Below, piece by piece: positions 50,988-59,553 of a DNA stretch of 64,000 bases (position 1 is its first letter; each line of letters opens with the position of its first letter). The position numbers and the translations under genes are program-made. Origin of the DNA: Actinobacteria bacterium HGW-Actinobacteria-5. GTDB taxonomy: Bacteria > Actinomycetota > Actinomycetes > Propionibacteriales > Propionibacteriaceae. Below the pieces are notes generated by a model. That model did no database searches and was not told the origin of the DNA. It saw only the letters and a program-made list of their open reading frames with translations. The stretch spans positions 1 to 64,000 of the forward strand of contig PHEV01000006.1 in NCBI GenBank assembly GCA_002843035.1. The letters run 5' to 3'.

Positions 50988-51447
50988 GGCCCCCGCCGAG
51001 GCGGCCCTGATCGCGGCCGGCCTGACCTACCGGGTGGTCCGGCACCCTCCGGCGAGGTCGCTGGCCGAGGCCGCAGCCCTGCGCGGGATCAGCCCGGCCG
51101 ACATCGTCAAGACCCTCGTCGTGCGCCGCGGCGAGGACGACTACCTGTTCGTCCTCGTGCCCGGTGACCGCGAGATCGCCTGGCCCAAGCTGCGCGCGCA
51201 CCTCGGCGTGGGCCGGCTGTCCATGCCGGACGCCGAGGCGGCGTACGCCGCGACCGGCTACCGCCGCGGCACGATCACCCCGTTCGGCTCGCGGGTCGCC
51301 TGGCCCGTGATCGCGGACGCGAGCGTCGCTGGCCGCACCATCTCGCTCGGCGCCGGGGAGCCCGGGGCCACCGTCCTGCTCAGCGCGGACGCGGCGCTCG
51401 CCGCCCTCGGGGCCGCGGTCGCCGACGTCACCGAACCGGCGGCCTGA
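50968..51447 (+). CDS. YbaK/ProX-type aminoacyl-tRNA deacylase
   Basis: 159 residues from TTG at 50968. The family pattern is ADIVKTLVVRRGEDDYLFVLVPGDREI near 45 with the catalytic lysine in VKTL, GYRRGTITPFGSR near 95, and the end motif AGRTISLGAGEPGATVLLS. Members hydrolyse misacylated tRNA such as Cys-tRNA(Pro) or Ala-tRNA(Pro). The 20-nt overlap with the CBS gene implies coupled translation. Another start further in would remove the first helix, so the rare TTG is likely real. Confidence 0.88.
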   Translation: MSTSTPEAPAEAALIAAGLTYRVVRHPPARSLAEAAALRGISPADIVKTLVVRRGEDDYLFVLVPGDREIAWPKLRAHLGVGRLSMPDAEAAYAATGYRRGTITPFGSRVAWPVIADASVAGRTISLGAGEPGATVLLSADAALAALGAAVADVTEPAA

Positions 51448-51636
51448 GCCGGGTTGCCGGCGCCCACACTGGGTCGACGATCGCTTCCGGAGTGCGCCGG
51501 ACCATGGAGGTGCCCGTCGGTGCGATCCAGGCGCATGCGTCCACCTCCGTCGGGCCGGGTGTGAGGGAGCGTGGACAGCACAGTCCTGCCGGCTGATCTC
51601 CCGTGGCCTGTCGGAGGTCGGGGGCATGCTGGACGC

Positions 51637-52995
51637 ATGAGTGACCCCGTCGACGTCGCCCACATCGTCCCGCCGTACCTGCTGCAGCACCTCGCCCAGG
51701 GCAGCGAGCCGATCGCGGAGCAGGCCCGCGCCACCCTCGTTGCGGACACCCAGAAGCGCCGGGCGCGATCCCGGCGCACCGCCCCCACGGTGATCGCGGG
51801 CGGCAGCGCGGCCACGTCCGGCCCGTCCCGGGAGATCTTCGACGCCGGAAACTCCGAGAACCTTCCCGGCAAGGCGGTCCGCACCGAGGGCGCGCCCGCC
51901 ACCGGCGACCCCGCCGCCGACGAGGCCTACGACGGCTTCGGCGCCACCTGGAAGCTGTTCGACGAGGTGTACGGGCGCAACTCCATCGACGGCTCCGGCA
52001 TGGCCCTGCTCGGCACCGTCCACTACGGCGAGGGCTACCAGAACGCCTTCTGGAACGGCGAGCGGATGGTCTTCGGCGACGGCGACGGAGTCATCTTCGG
52101 CCGCTTCACCGCCAGCCTCGACGTGATCGGCCACGAGCTCACCCACGGCGTCACCGAGCACGCCGCCGGCCTCACCTACCGCAACCAGTCCGGCGCGCTC
52201 AACGAATCGGTCTCCGACGTGTTCGGCGTGCTCGTCGCCCAGTACCGGGCGGGCCAGACCGCTGCCGAGGCCGACTGGCTGATCGGCGCGGACCTGTTGC
52301 TCCCCGGTGTGAAGGGGGTCGCGCTGCGCAACATGCTGCATCCGGGCACGGCCTACGACGACCCTCGGCTCGGCAAGGACCCGCAGCCGGCCGACATGAG
52401 CGGGTACGTGCAGACCAGTTCCGACAACGGCGGCGTGCACTACAACTCGGGCATCCCGAACCGGGCGTTCGCGCTCACCGCCACCACGCTCGGAGGCCAT
52501 GCCTGGGAGACCGCGGGACGCGTCTGGTACGACGTGCTCACCGGTCCGGACATCCAGCCGGGCTGTGACTTCGCCACTTTCGCGGCCCTCACGATCAACG
52601 CAGCCGTCGCCCGTTTCGGCGAGGGAGCCGAGGCGGCCGCGGTCCGCTCGGCGTGGGCGAGTGTCGGCGTGGGCGCACGCGCTGCGGACGCGCCGCCGCG
52701 CGGGGAGGGCATCGACCCGAACGCCCCGCTGCTCGTCCGCCGCACCGGTGGCTTCGCCGGTCTGGTCCGGGAGCGGCGGACGAGCCTCGCCGAGCTCCCT
52801 CGCAGCGACCGGCGCGCCTGGACCGGGCTGCTGGCCGACCGGACGCTGGCCGCGCTGGCCACGGCGAGCCGGCCCACCCCGGACGCCTTCTGCTACGGGG
52901 TGGTCTGCCAGGCAGCGGAGGTGGACGTCGAGGTCGCCGAGCACGACCTGCCCGGCCACGTGCGCGCGCTTCTGGAACGCACGCTCGAGGGCTAG
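51637..52995 (+). CDS. Protealysin-like M4 metalloprotease fused to emfourin-like inhibitor
   Basis: 452 residues, no signal peptide. Residues about 8-30 (IVPPYLLQHLAQGSEPIAEQA) are the short PPxL propeptide of protealysin-type precursors. The thermolysin-like domain has HELTH at 166-170, the third zinc ligand in GALNESVSD near 190 and the catalytic His in GGVHYNSGIPNRAF near 270. From about 361 to the end, LLVRRTGGFAGLVRERR and the PDAFCYGVV strand match emfourin, the proteinaceous inhibitor usually encoded as a separate gene beside protealysin. One polypeptide therefore seems to hold propeptide, protease and inhibitor. ATG at 51637 lies in an otherwise featureless 189-nt gap. Confidence 0.88.
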   Translation: MSDPVDVAHIVPPYLLQHLAQGSEPIAEQARATLVADTQKRRARSRRTAPTVIAGGSAATSGPSREIFDAGNSENLPGKAVRTEGAPATGDPAADEAYDGFGATWKLFDEVYGRNSIDGSGMALLGTVHYGEGYQNAFWNGERMVFGDGDGVIFGRFTASLDVIGHELTHGVTEHAAGLTYRNQSGALNESVSDVFGVLVAQYRAGQTAAEADWLIGADLLLPGVKGVALRNMLHPGTAYDDPRLGKDPQPADMSGYVQTSSDNGGVHYNSGIPNRAFALTATTLGGHAWETAGRVWYDVLTGPDIQPGCDFATFAALTINAAVARFGEGAEAAAVRSAWASVGVGARAADAPPRGEGIDPNAPLLVRRTGGFAGLVRERRTSLAELPRSDRRAWTGLLADRTLAALATASRPTPDAFCYGVVCQAAEVDVEVAEHDLPGHVRALLERTLEG

Positions 52996-53153
52996 ACGGG
53001 CGCCAGCGGCCCACCGTCGGGCGCGCACCCACCAAGGAGCGGGCTGCACCGGCCGCGGCGACGGAGCACGTCCGGGAGGGCGCGGACGCCCTTCGTGGCA
53101 CGAGGAACGATCGTGGTGCTTGGTGGAGCCGGCTCGTCGCTACCCTTGCCGCC

Positions 53154-54058
53154 GTGCCCGAACCGAGCCGGCTGCGTCCCGCACTGATGATGGTCGCCGC
53201 GGCCGTCCTGTTCGGCACGACCGGCACGACCCAGGCCCTGGGTCCCCCGCAGGCCAATCCGCTCAGCGTGGGCGCGGTGCGCCAGGTGGTGGGCGGTTCC
53301 GCGCTGCTGGTGGTCGGCGTTGTGTGGTGGCTGCGGCACCACGGCGGCCGGCTCCCCCGCTGGTCGAGGAAGGTGGGCTGGGTGCTGCTGGGCGGGCTCA
53401 GCGTGATGGCGTTCCAGGCCACCTTCTTCTTCGGCACCCGGCTCAACGGCGTCGCCGTCGGCACCGTGGTCGCGCTCGGTTCGAGCCCGTTGTTCGCGGG
53501 CGTGTTCGACGGGCTTCGCGGGCACGCGCCCACCCGTCGGTGGGCGGCGGCCACGGCGCTGGCAGTGGCGGGCATGGTGCTGCTGTCCGGCGCGCTGGGC
53601 AACGCGGCCCCGCTGCAACCGCTCGGCGTACTCGCCTCGCTGATCGCCGGGGCGGCCTACGCCGGCTACGCGGTGGCGACCTCGACGCTGGTCCAGCGAG
53701 GCGCTGCAGCAGTGCCCACCACCGCGGCCGTGATCGGCACCAGCGGCCTGCTCGGGGCTGCCGTCCTGCCGTTCACCGACAACGCGTGGGTCGGAGAGCC
53801 GGCCGGCCTCGCGATGGCGGCCTGGCTCGGCCTGGTCACCGTCGTCGTCTCCTACCTGCTGATGGGGACGGCCCTTCGCCACCTGTCGGCGTCCACCGCG
53901 ATCACGCTGGGTCTGGCCGAGCCGACCACCGCCACCTGCTGGGAGTCGTCGTGCTGGGCGAGCGCCTCGGCGCGCTGCAGTGGGCCGGGCTCCTCGCCGT
54001 CCTGGCCGGTGTCGTGGTGGCAGGCTCCGGTCGGGCGCGGGTCAGCGAACCAGGCTGA
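53154..54058 (+). pseudogene. EamA/DMT-family transporter, frameshifted near the C-terminus
   Basis: GTG at 53154 opens a drug/metabolite transporter with about ten helices: MMVAAAVLFGTTGTTQALGP, AFQATFFFGTRLNGVAVGTVV near 85 and LVTVVVSYLLMGTALRHLSA near 232. After GLAEPTTAT (near 53936) the frame is lost. The natural ending, LLGVVVLGERLGALQWAGLL followed by AVLAGVVVAG, continues one base out of frame to the TGA at 54056. A single missing C at GCCACCTGCTGG explains it. The last two helices are thus cut off unless this is a sequencing error. The 158-nt gap before the gene holds no other feature. Confidence 0.8.
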
Positions 54059-55643
54059 TCCGGTTCGAGGTGGTGCCCGCCGTGGCCCCCTTCAGCGGGT
54101 TGTACACGGCACTCGAGACCACCCCGGTGCGGGTGTTGATCGTGACGATCCGGACCGGGTTGTTGCCCGCACCGCTCAACTCGTTGCCGAGGTAGGAGAC
54201 CACCGTGTGGCCCCGGTAGGTGTCGGTCCGGGTCGTGAACTTCCCGGTGTGCCCGGAGAACACCAGTTTCACGTTGGCGTACGGCTTGACCACCTGGTCG
54301 TAGAGGTACTTCGGGCTGGTCGCACCGTAGCCGCCGTCGGAGGCCGAGATCTTCCCGCCGCCAGTGAGGTAGCTGTGGGTCTGGATGATCACGTTGACGT
54401 TCGGGTGGCTTGCGACAACGTCCTTCGCCCAGGCCACGACCTCCTTCCGCGGCCACAGTTCGAGGGTCAGCACCAGCCACTGGGTGTCGTCGGCATTGAA
54501 CGTGGTCCAGTAGTTGTCGATCTTGCCGGCCTCGTACGCGCCACCGACGTTCTGGATGCTGCTGAGCGGGAACGACTGGTTGAACGCGCCGGTCTTGCGG
54601 ACCAGGAGCCACGACTTGCACGCGCCGGCACCCAGCCGGACCGGGCACTCCGGGTTGTACGCGTACGCCGAGCCGCCGTACCCGCTCGAGCCCGGCACGC
54701 CGTTCCAGCCGACGACCTCGGTGTCGTGGTTCCCGATGGCGAGCGCGTAGGGGAGCCCGGCGTTCCGGAGCACCGCAACCGCCGCCTTCGCGCGCGTGAA
54801 CTGGCCGGCGTCCAGCCAGCCCCAGTTGACCATGTCGCCGGTGTGCAGCACATACCTCAGGTCGAACCGGGACGTGTTCGCGACCATCCAGTTCACCCGG
54901 TTCAGGAACGGGGTGTTCGCGGTGTTGTTGGTCTCGGCCTGCGTATCGGGCATCACAGCGATCGAGAACTGGTCGCTGTTCGGTTCCGGGGCCACCACGC
55001 CCACAGCCGCGGCCTTCGACGCACTGTAGGACTTCACCGAGACCCCTGCGCAGGCCAGGTCCGAGGCAGTCGTGTCCACGTCGGGCCGGGCCCAGAGATA
55101 GGTGTAGCCAGCCTTCTTGAGCCGCTTCCGGGACGCGTCCTTGGCGGTCAACTGCCAGGTGGGCGGCTTGATCGAACCGCCTCGCCACGCACGCAGGTAG
55201 AGCCGGACCGACTTCAACGCCGCCACCGCCGCCTCGAGGTTGATCACATCTCCGGGCTGCACCCGGATCCCCAGATCCGTGGCGTCCCCCAGCATGGTCT
55301 CCCGCCCCGAGGCCACCCGGCTGAACGAGCCGCTCAGCGACCCGTCCGCCGCGACCGACAACCGCGCCCGGTAGCCGGAAGAGGTGGACTTGGCCCGGAA
55401 CTGGAAGCCGAAGGTCACCGGCACCGCCGACGGGATCGTCACGGCGGCCGACGCGATGGACGTCGTGCGCTTGGACGAGATCCTCGACCAGCTGGACGCG
55501 TCGGGTGTCAGCGGGAGGCTGGCAGAGCCGGCGTTGGCGGGTGCGGCGGGGACGAGGCCGACGAGCATGAGCACGGCGACCAGGAGCGCCAGCGTACGAA
55601 CGATCGGGAGAACGGCACGTGAGGACGGCTCGGGGGTGGGCAT
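54042..55643 (-). CDS. Secreted calcineurin-like metallophosphoesterase
   Basis: 533 residues. A signal peptide (VRTLALLVAVLMLVGLVPAA, then APANA and cleavage near residue 40) exports it. Residues about 45-190 form a beta-rich module of unclear kind. The phosphoesterase core has AVMPDTQAE near 230, VLHTGDMVNWG near 265, AIGNHDTEV near 305, IIQTHSYLTGG near 410 and LVFSGHTGKF near 455, covering the metal-binding D, GD, GNHD, H and GHxx motifs. ATG at 55643 is preferred because GGAG sits nine bases upstream. Its 3' end overlaps the frameshifted transporter by 17 nt. Confidence 0.9.
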   Translation of the reverse strand: MPTPEPSSRAVLPIVRTLALLVAVLMLVGLVPAAPANAGSASLPLTPDASSWSRISSKRTTSIASAAVTIPSAVPVTFGFQFRAKSTSSGYRARLSVAADGSLSGSFSRVASGRETMLGDATDLGIRVQPGDVINLEAAVAALKSVRLYLRAWRGGSIKPPTWQLTAKDASRKRLKKAGYTYLWARPDVDTTASDLACAGVSVKSYSASKAAAVGVVAPEPNSDQFSIAVMPDTQAETNNTANTPFLNRVNWMVANTSRFDLRYVLHTGDMVNWGWLDAGQFTRAKAAVAVLRNAGLPYALAIGNHDTEVVGWNGVPGSSGYGGSAYAYNPECPVRLGAGACKSWLLVRKTGAFNQSFPLSSIQNVGGAYEAGKIDNYWTTFNADDTQWLVLTLELWPRKEVVAWAKDVVASHPNVNVIIQTHSYLTGGGKISASDGGYGATSPKYLYDQVVKPYANVKLVFSGHTGKFTTRTDTYRGHTVVSYLGNELSGAGNNPVRIVTINTRTGVVSSAVYNPLKGATAGTTSNRISLVR

Positions 55644-55757
55644 GGGCGGCACTCCGGTCTGTCGGCGGCTCCCCGGGGGCGACCGGGAACGGGCTCCCCT
55701 ACCGGGGGCTTGTGAAGATCATCACCCGGCGGGTGGGGCGATTTCCAGCTTCACAGG

Positions 55758-56249
55758 TCAGTTGTCCGTGGATGTGCCCACCAGCGGCGGCTCGCTCGAC
55801 CACGGGAAGGAGATCCAGTCCGAGGTGCGCCTCCACACGTAGTCGCACTTCACCACCGATTGCGGCTTCTCGTAGAGCACGGCCGTCCGCGTCTCCGCGA
55901 CGTGCGCGGCACAGAAGTCGCGGACCATTCGCAGGGTCTCGCCGGTATCCGCGACGTCGTCAACGATCAGCACGGTCTTGGCCGACAGGTCCACCGCGGC
56001 GGGCACCGGCGGCAGCAGGACGGGCAGCGCCAGCCGGGTGTCGACCCCGGTGTAGAACTCCACGTTGATGATGTGCAGGTTCTTGATGCCCATCGCGTAG
56101 CTCATGGTGCCGGCGGGCAGCATGCCGCCCCGGGTGATCGACAGGATCAGGTCGGGCCGGAAGCCCGAGTCCACCACCGTCTGGGCCAGCTCCCGGGCCG
56201 CCTTGCCGAACGTTTCCCAGGTGAGTACCTCGCGGACCGGTTCGCTCAT
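55758..56249 (-). CDS. Purine-type phosphoribosyltransferase
   Basis: 163 residues. The PRPP-binding signature TVLIVDDVADTGETLRMV is near residue 90. The N-terminal PDLILSITRGGMLPAGTMSYAMG near 32 is the pattern of Gpt/xanthine-type PRTases of the COG2236 group. The substrate base cannot be read from the sequence. ATG at 56249. It lies alone between the phosphoesterase and a divergent acylphosphatase gene. Confidence 0.88.
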   Translation of the reverse strand: MSEPVREVLTWETFGKAARELAQTVVDSGFRPDLILSITRGGMLPAGTMSYAMGIKNLHIINVEFYTGVDTRLALPVLLPPVPAAVDLSAKTVLIVDDVADTGETLRMVRDFCAAHVAETRTAVLYEKPQSVVKCDYVWRRTSDWISFPWSSEPPLVGTSTDN

Positions 56250-56279
56250 GCGCACATCTTTCCAGACCGATCGGCCCGT

Positions 56280-56312
56280 CTCGACCCTTCGACAGGCTGC
56301 GACCAGGTCGAG
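56280..56312. repeat. Small palindrome of the TTCGACAGGCT type
   Basis: CTCGACC (56280-56286) and GGTCGAG (56306-56312) pair around CTTCGACAGGCTGCGACCA. TTCGACAGGCT-containing palindromes are common between genes in actinobacterial genomes. It occupies part of the 133-nt gap between two divergent genes. Confidence 0.4.
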
Positions 56313-56382
56313 CTCGACCAGCGAGAACGAAACCGGCCCTTTCGGGGTCGGTGACGGCCGGGACAGTGTTGAATAGGTCGTC

Positions 56383-56664
56383 ATGATCGCGGTGGTCATG
56401 ACCGTGCGCGGACGCGTCCAGGGCGTCGGCTTCCGCTGGTGGGCGATGGGCGAGGCCCGCTATCTCGGCCTGTCCGGCTACGCAGAGAACCAGTCGGACG
56501 GCTCGGTCGTGATCCGCGCCCAGGGCGACGCGGAGGCGGTGGGAAAGATGATCCGCCTGGTCTCGGAGTTCCCCTCGACCACCGCCCGTCCGGGATCCGT
56601 GGACGACTTCGACCTCAACTGGGTGGATGTCATCCCTGGCGCGCGGGCGTTCGGCTACCGCTGA
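56383..56664 (+). CDS. acyP: Acylphosphatase
   Basis: 93 residues, usual size. It hydrolyses acyl phosphates. The P-loop-like RGRVQGVGFRWW at residues 9-20 holds the catalytic Arg, and GYAENQSDGSVVI near 32 carries the catalytic Asn; both are intact. ATG at 56383 is taken, with ATG at 56398 possible and closer to the domain start. The last 10 nt overlap the convergent YdcF-family gene. Confidence 0.95.
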   Translation: MIAVVMTVRGRVQGVGFRWWAMGEARYLGLSGYAENQSDGSVVIRAQGDAEAVGKMIRLVSEFPSTTARPGSVDDFDLNWVDVIPGARAFGYR

Positions 56665-57689
56665 ACCCCGCCCACCATCCCGAGGACGGCCACCACGAAC
56701 GGCGTCACGCTGAGGCCCGCCAGCACCACGTTCACCCAGAAGTGGTCGCGCAGCACGGCGAAGAACTCCCGGATCACCGCGCTCGGCCAGTAGTACGGCG
56801 CCGTCGGGGCACCGACGCTGTAGCCGGCCAGGCCGTGCCTGCGCATCAACAGCGCGGCCCGGAACGCATGGAAGTCGCTGGTCACGACGGCGATCGGCCC
56901 GGTGATCCCGCGGGACGCGAGGAGCGCTGCGGTGTTGCCCAGGTTCTCGTCGGTGTTCGTGGACTCGTTCTCCACCAGCACCACCTCGGGTGGCACCCCG
57001 TCCTCGATCAGATAGGCGGCCATGGCGTCGGCCTCGGCCACCGGTTCGTCGGGTCCACGGCCACCGGAGGTGACCAGCACGCGGGCCGGCGTCCCGTGTT
57101 CCGCGAGCCGTTCGAACACCTGCCGTCCCCGCTGCAACCGGGACGCGAGCAGCGGCGGCACGCGTCCGTCGATCAGCCCGGAGCCGAGCACCACGACCGC
57201 CTCCACCGACCCGCCGCGCCGTGCCATCACCGCGGGGTAGAGGCTGCCGTAGAGCAGGAAGGAGGTGAAGGCGAAGCCCAGGTATGCGGCCGGGAGCCCC
57301 AGCAGCAGCAGCCAGGTGAACAGCCCAACGGAGTCGGTGTACACCACCGCGACGGCCAGGCCGCAGTAGGCCAGCAGCGCGAGGCCGGCCACGATGCCCA
57401 GCAGGCGGGACAGCGCGAACCCCTCCCGGCGCACCACTGTCACGCCGGCCGCGATCAGGAACGCGGCGAACCCGACCACCGTGGCCAGACCCAGCCCGAT
57501 CAGGACGAGCAGCACGATCGCTCCGGCGAGCGGGTCGAGGCTGGACGCCCAGCCGGTGAGCCCGCCGGCGACGACGAGCACCAGCCAGAACAGGGCGAAC
57601 AGCAGGTAGAGCCCGGTGCGGACCTTGCGTGGGTCGAGCCAGAAGCTGACCAGGAAGACCGCGACCGGCAGCAGGGCGGTCACCGGCAC
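56655..57689 (-). CDS. YdcF/SanA-like (DUF218) membrane protein
   Basis: 344 residues from GTG at 57689. Residues 1-150 contain about five membrane helices, and the DUF218 domain follows: VVVLGSGLIDGRVPPLLASRL near 168, RVLVTSGGRGPDEPVAEADAM near 205, ENESTNTDENLGNTA near 240 and VVTSDFHAFRAALLMRR near 268. A last hydrophobic segment ends the protein. ElyC and SanA relatives act in envelope integrity or polyprenol-linked precursor use; the reaction is not known. It follows the 54-residue protein and the sortase on the same strand, with 13 nt between. Confidence 0.9.
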   Translation of the reverse strand: MPVTALLPVAVFLVSFWLDPRKVRTGLYLLFALFWLVLVVAGGLTGWASSLDPLAGAIVLLVLIGLGLATVVGFAAFLIAAGVTVVRREGFALSRLLGIVAGLALLAYCGLAVAVVYTDSVGLFTWLLLLGLPAAYLGFAFTSFLLYGSLYPAVMARRGGSVEAVVVLGSGLIDGRVPPLLASRLQRGRQVFERLAEHGTPARVLVTSGGRGPDEPVAEADAMAAYLIEDGVPPEVVLVENESTNTDENLGNTAALLASRGITGPIAVVTSDFHAFRAALLMRRHGLAGYSVGAPTAPYYWPSAVIREFFAVLRDHFWVNVVLAGLSVTPFVVAVLGMVGGVQR

Positions 57690-57702
57690 GACGCGTCCCG
57701 GT

Positions 57703-57867
57703 TCACTGCCCGACGGTGGTGTCGTTGAACGGCATGAACGGCGCGACAGCGGGGAAGACCCAGACGAACAAGACGGCGACCACGGCGAGCACCAGCACCG
57801 CCGCTTCGACCACCTTCAGCGCCGTCGGCCCCGGCAGCAGCCGCCAGATCAGCCCGTAGAACGACAT
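57703..57867 (-). CDS. 54-residue membrane protein of the sortase operon
   Basis: A short gene from ATG at 57867 to TGA at 57703. It encodes MSFYGLIWRLLPGPTALK, then one membrane helix (about residues 19-40, rich in V, A and L) and a short outer tail ending in FNDTTVGQ. Its start overlaps the sortase stop by one base. Small single-helix proteins at this position, directly after class E sortase genes, recur in actinobacteria. Function unknown; an anchor or sortase accessory is a guess. Confidence 0.75.
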   Translation of the reverse strand: MSFYGLIWRLLPGPTALKVVEAAVLVLAVVAVLFVWVFPAVAPFMPFNDTTVGQ

Positions 57868-58529
57868 CAGGACACCTCCAGCACGCCGGCGGGGACGCCC
57901 TGGTCGTGCGGGTAGCTGGCGTCCAGGGTGGCGTGCACGACGAAGCGCTCGCGGGCACTGAACTCGGGATGGCAGCTGGTCATCGTCAGCACCGCCTCGG
58001 TGGGCTCGGCATCAGGCTGGTTCGGCACCGGCAGGAGCACAGAGACCTGCGTGGGCGGCACGATCTCGTGGCCGCTGACCCGGTACACGTACCAGGTCGA
58101 CTTCGTCTCCACCAGCACGACGTCGCCCTTCTCGAGGGTGGCGATCTGGTTGAACGGCTTGCCGTAGGTGGTGCGATGCCCGGCCATGGCCAGGTTGCCG
58201 ACCTCACCCGGCATCGCGGTGTTGGTGTAGTGGCCGATCCCCCGCTGCAGGATGTCCCTGGTGGTGCCCTCGTAGAGCGGACGGGCGAACCTCGCCCCGA
58301 ACCGGGGGATGCGCACGATCGCGAACGCGTCCCCGAGCTTCACGTGCTTCGGCTGCACCCATTCCGGGCTGTCGAAGTCCGCCTGCAGGGCGTCCACCAC
58401 CTGCGCGGCATCGGCGTCGGAGACGACGTCGGTCCACCACAGCTGCCAGCCGACGAACAGCAGCAGCACCACGCCGACGGTGACCAGGAGCTCGCCGAGC
58501 AGGCCGGCAACACCACGGACGAACCGCAT
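57867..58529 (-). CDS. Class E sortase
   Basis: 220 residues from ATG at 58529, preceded by GGGGAGG. One N-terminal membrane helix (GLLGELLVTVGVVLLLFVGW), then the sortase barrel. The catalytic histidine lies in LAMAGHRTTYG near 115 and the cysteine in LTMTSCHPEFSARERFVVHA near 190, with the Arg in ARERF. The TxTxCxP form fits class E, which attaches LAxTG-type proteins to the cell wall. No substrate with a sorting motif was seen in the window. It heads a unit with the 54-residue protein and the YdcF-family gene. Confidence 0.93.
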   Translation of the reverse strand: MRFVRGVAGLLGELLVTVGVVLLLFVGWQLWWTDVVSDADAAQVVDALQADFDSPEWVQPKHVKLGDAFAIVRIPRFGARFARPLYEGTTRDILQRGIGHYTNTAMPGEVGNLAMAGHRTTYGKPFNQIATLEKGDVVLVETKSTWYVYRVSGHEIVPPTQVSVLLPVPNQPDAEPTEAVLTMTSCHPEFSARERFVVHATLDASYPHDQGVPAGVLEVS

Positions 58530-58766
58530 CCCGCCTCCCCATCTGGCCCGGTCCCGGCGCCTTGCCGGCGCGGCCAAGGCTACCCGTCGGGACCGTCCCA
58601 CCGGTGTCCCCCGGCCGGCTGACCGCGGACCGGCCCCCGGGTCGCCACCGCCATCGCGACCCGTCCTCCCCGCACCCGGGCTGCCCGCCCGACCCCGGCC
58701 GCAGCGACGCTCGGCGATCGGCCCACGACCTCGTCAAGAGGCTGCCGGGAGTCATAGGGTTCCCAC

Positions 58767-58787
58767 AGGAAACTGCCAGCAGTTCCT
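58767..58787. promoter_or_regulatory. Palindrome upstream of the response regulator
   Basis: AGGAAACTGC, CA-like centre, GCAGTTCCT: near-perfect inverted repeat 26 nt before the response-regulator ATG. It lies in the 283-nt divergent gap (58530-58812) between sortase and the two-component genes, where no gene is visible. It may be an autoregulatory site. Confidence 0.45.
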
Positions 58788-58812
58788 CACCCGGTACTGA
58801 GAGAGTCGATGC

Positions 58813-59553
58813 ATGGCCATCACTGCGCGAAGCGGACAGGAAGCCCTCACCCGCCCCGACGGCACGGCGATCCGGGTGCTCACCGTGGACGACGAGACCA
58901 GCCTCACCGAACTGCTCAGCATGGCGCTGCGCTACGAGGGCTGGGAGGTGTCGACGGCCGCATCGGGCCTGGCCGCGGTGAAGACCGCCCGTGAGGTGCG
59001 CCCGGACGCGATCGTGCTGGACATGATGCTGCCCGACTTCGACGGCCTGGAGGTGATGCGCCGCATCCGTGCCGAGCAGCCGGACGTACCGGTGATCTTC
59101 CTCACCGCGAGGGACGCCCTCGACGACCGGATCGGCGGGTTGACCGCTGGCGGCGACGACTACGTGACCAAGCCGTTCAGCCTGGAGGAACTGGTGGCCC
59201 GGCTGCGCGCACTGCTGCGCCGCTCCGGTGCGACCACGCTGCGCAACGAGTCACAGCTCGTGGTCGGCGACCTCACCCTCGACGAGGACAGCCACGAGGT
59301 GTCCCGGGCCGGTGAGCTGATCAACCTGACCGCGACGGAGTTCGAACTGCTGCGCTACCTGATGCGCAACCCTCGCCGGGTACTGAGCAAGGCCCAGATC
59401 CTCGACCGGGTCTGGAACTACGACTTCGGCGGCCAGGCCAACGTCGTGGAGCTCTACATCTCCTACCTGCGCAAGAAGATCGACGCGGGCCGCGCCCCGA
59501 TGATCCACACCATGCGCGGGGCTGGGTACGTCCTCAAACCCGCCACCGAATGA
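58813..59553 (+). CDS. OmpR/PhoB-family response regulator
   Basis: 246 residues. The receiver domain (about 20-135) has the acidic pair VDDE near 26, phosphorylatable Asp70 in AIVLDMMLPDFDG and the conserved Lys in YVTKPFS. The C-terminal winged helix (about 150-245) has ATEFELLRYLMRNPRRVLSK and the recognition region ANVVELYISYLRKKID, ending in the RGAGYVL wing. ATG at 58813. It overlaps the kinase gene by 4 nt. The closest recognisable group is the mycobacterial PhoP/TcrX-like type, which does not reveal the signal. Confidence 0.95.
   Translation: MAITARSGQEALTRPDGTAIRVLTVDDETSLTELLSMALRYEGWEVSTAASGLAAVKTAREVRPDAIVLDMMLPDFDGLEVMRRIRAEQPDVPVIFLTARDALDDRIGGLTAGGDDYVTKPFSLEELVARLRALLRRSGATTLRNESQLVVGDLTLDEDSHEVSRAGELINLTATEFELLRYLMRNPRRVLSKAQILDRVWNYDFGGQANVVELYISYLRKKIDAGRAPMIHTMRGAGYVLKPATE

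Noticed and set aside
53930-53940. Programmed -1 frameshift in the EamA transporter
   Set aside because: No X_XXY_YYZ heptamer or following stem-loop; a one-base deletion or read error is simpler.
52653-55622. 989-codon plus-strand open frame covering protease end, transporter and antisense of the phosphoesterase
   Set aside because: Only the transporter part is real; the frame continues after it because a frameshift bypasses the natural stop and the opposite strand is stop-poor.
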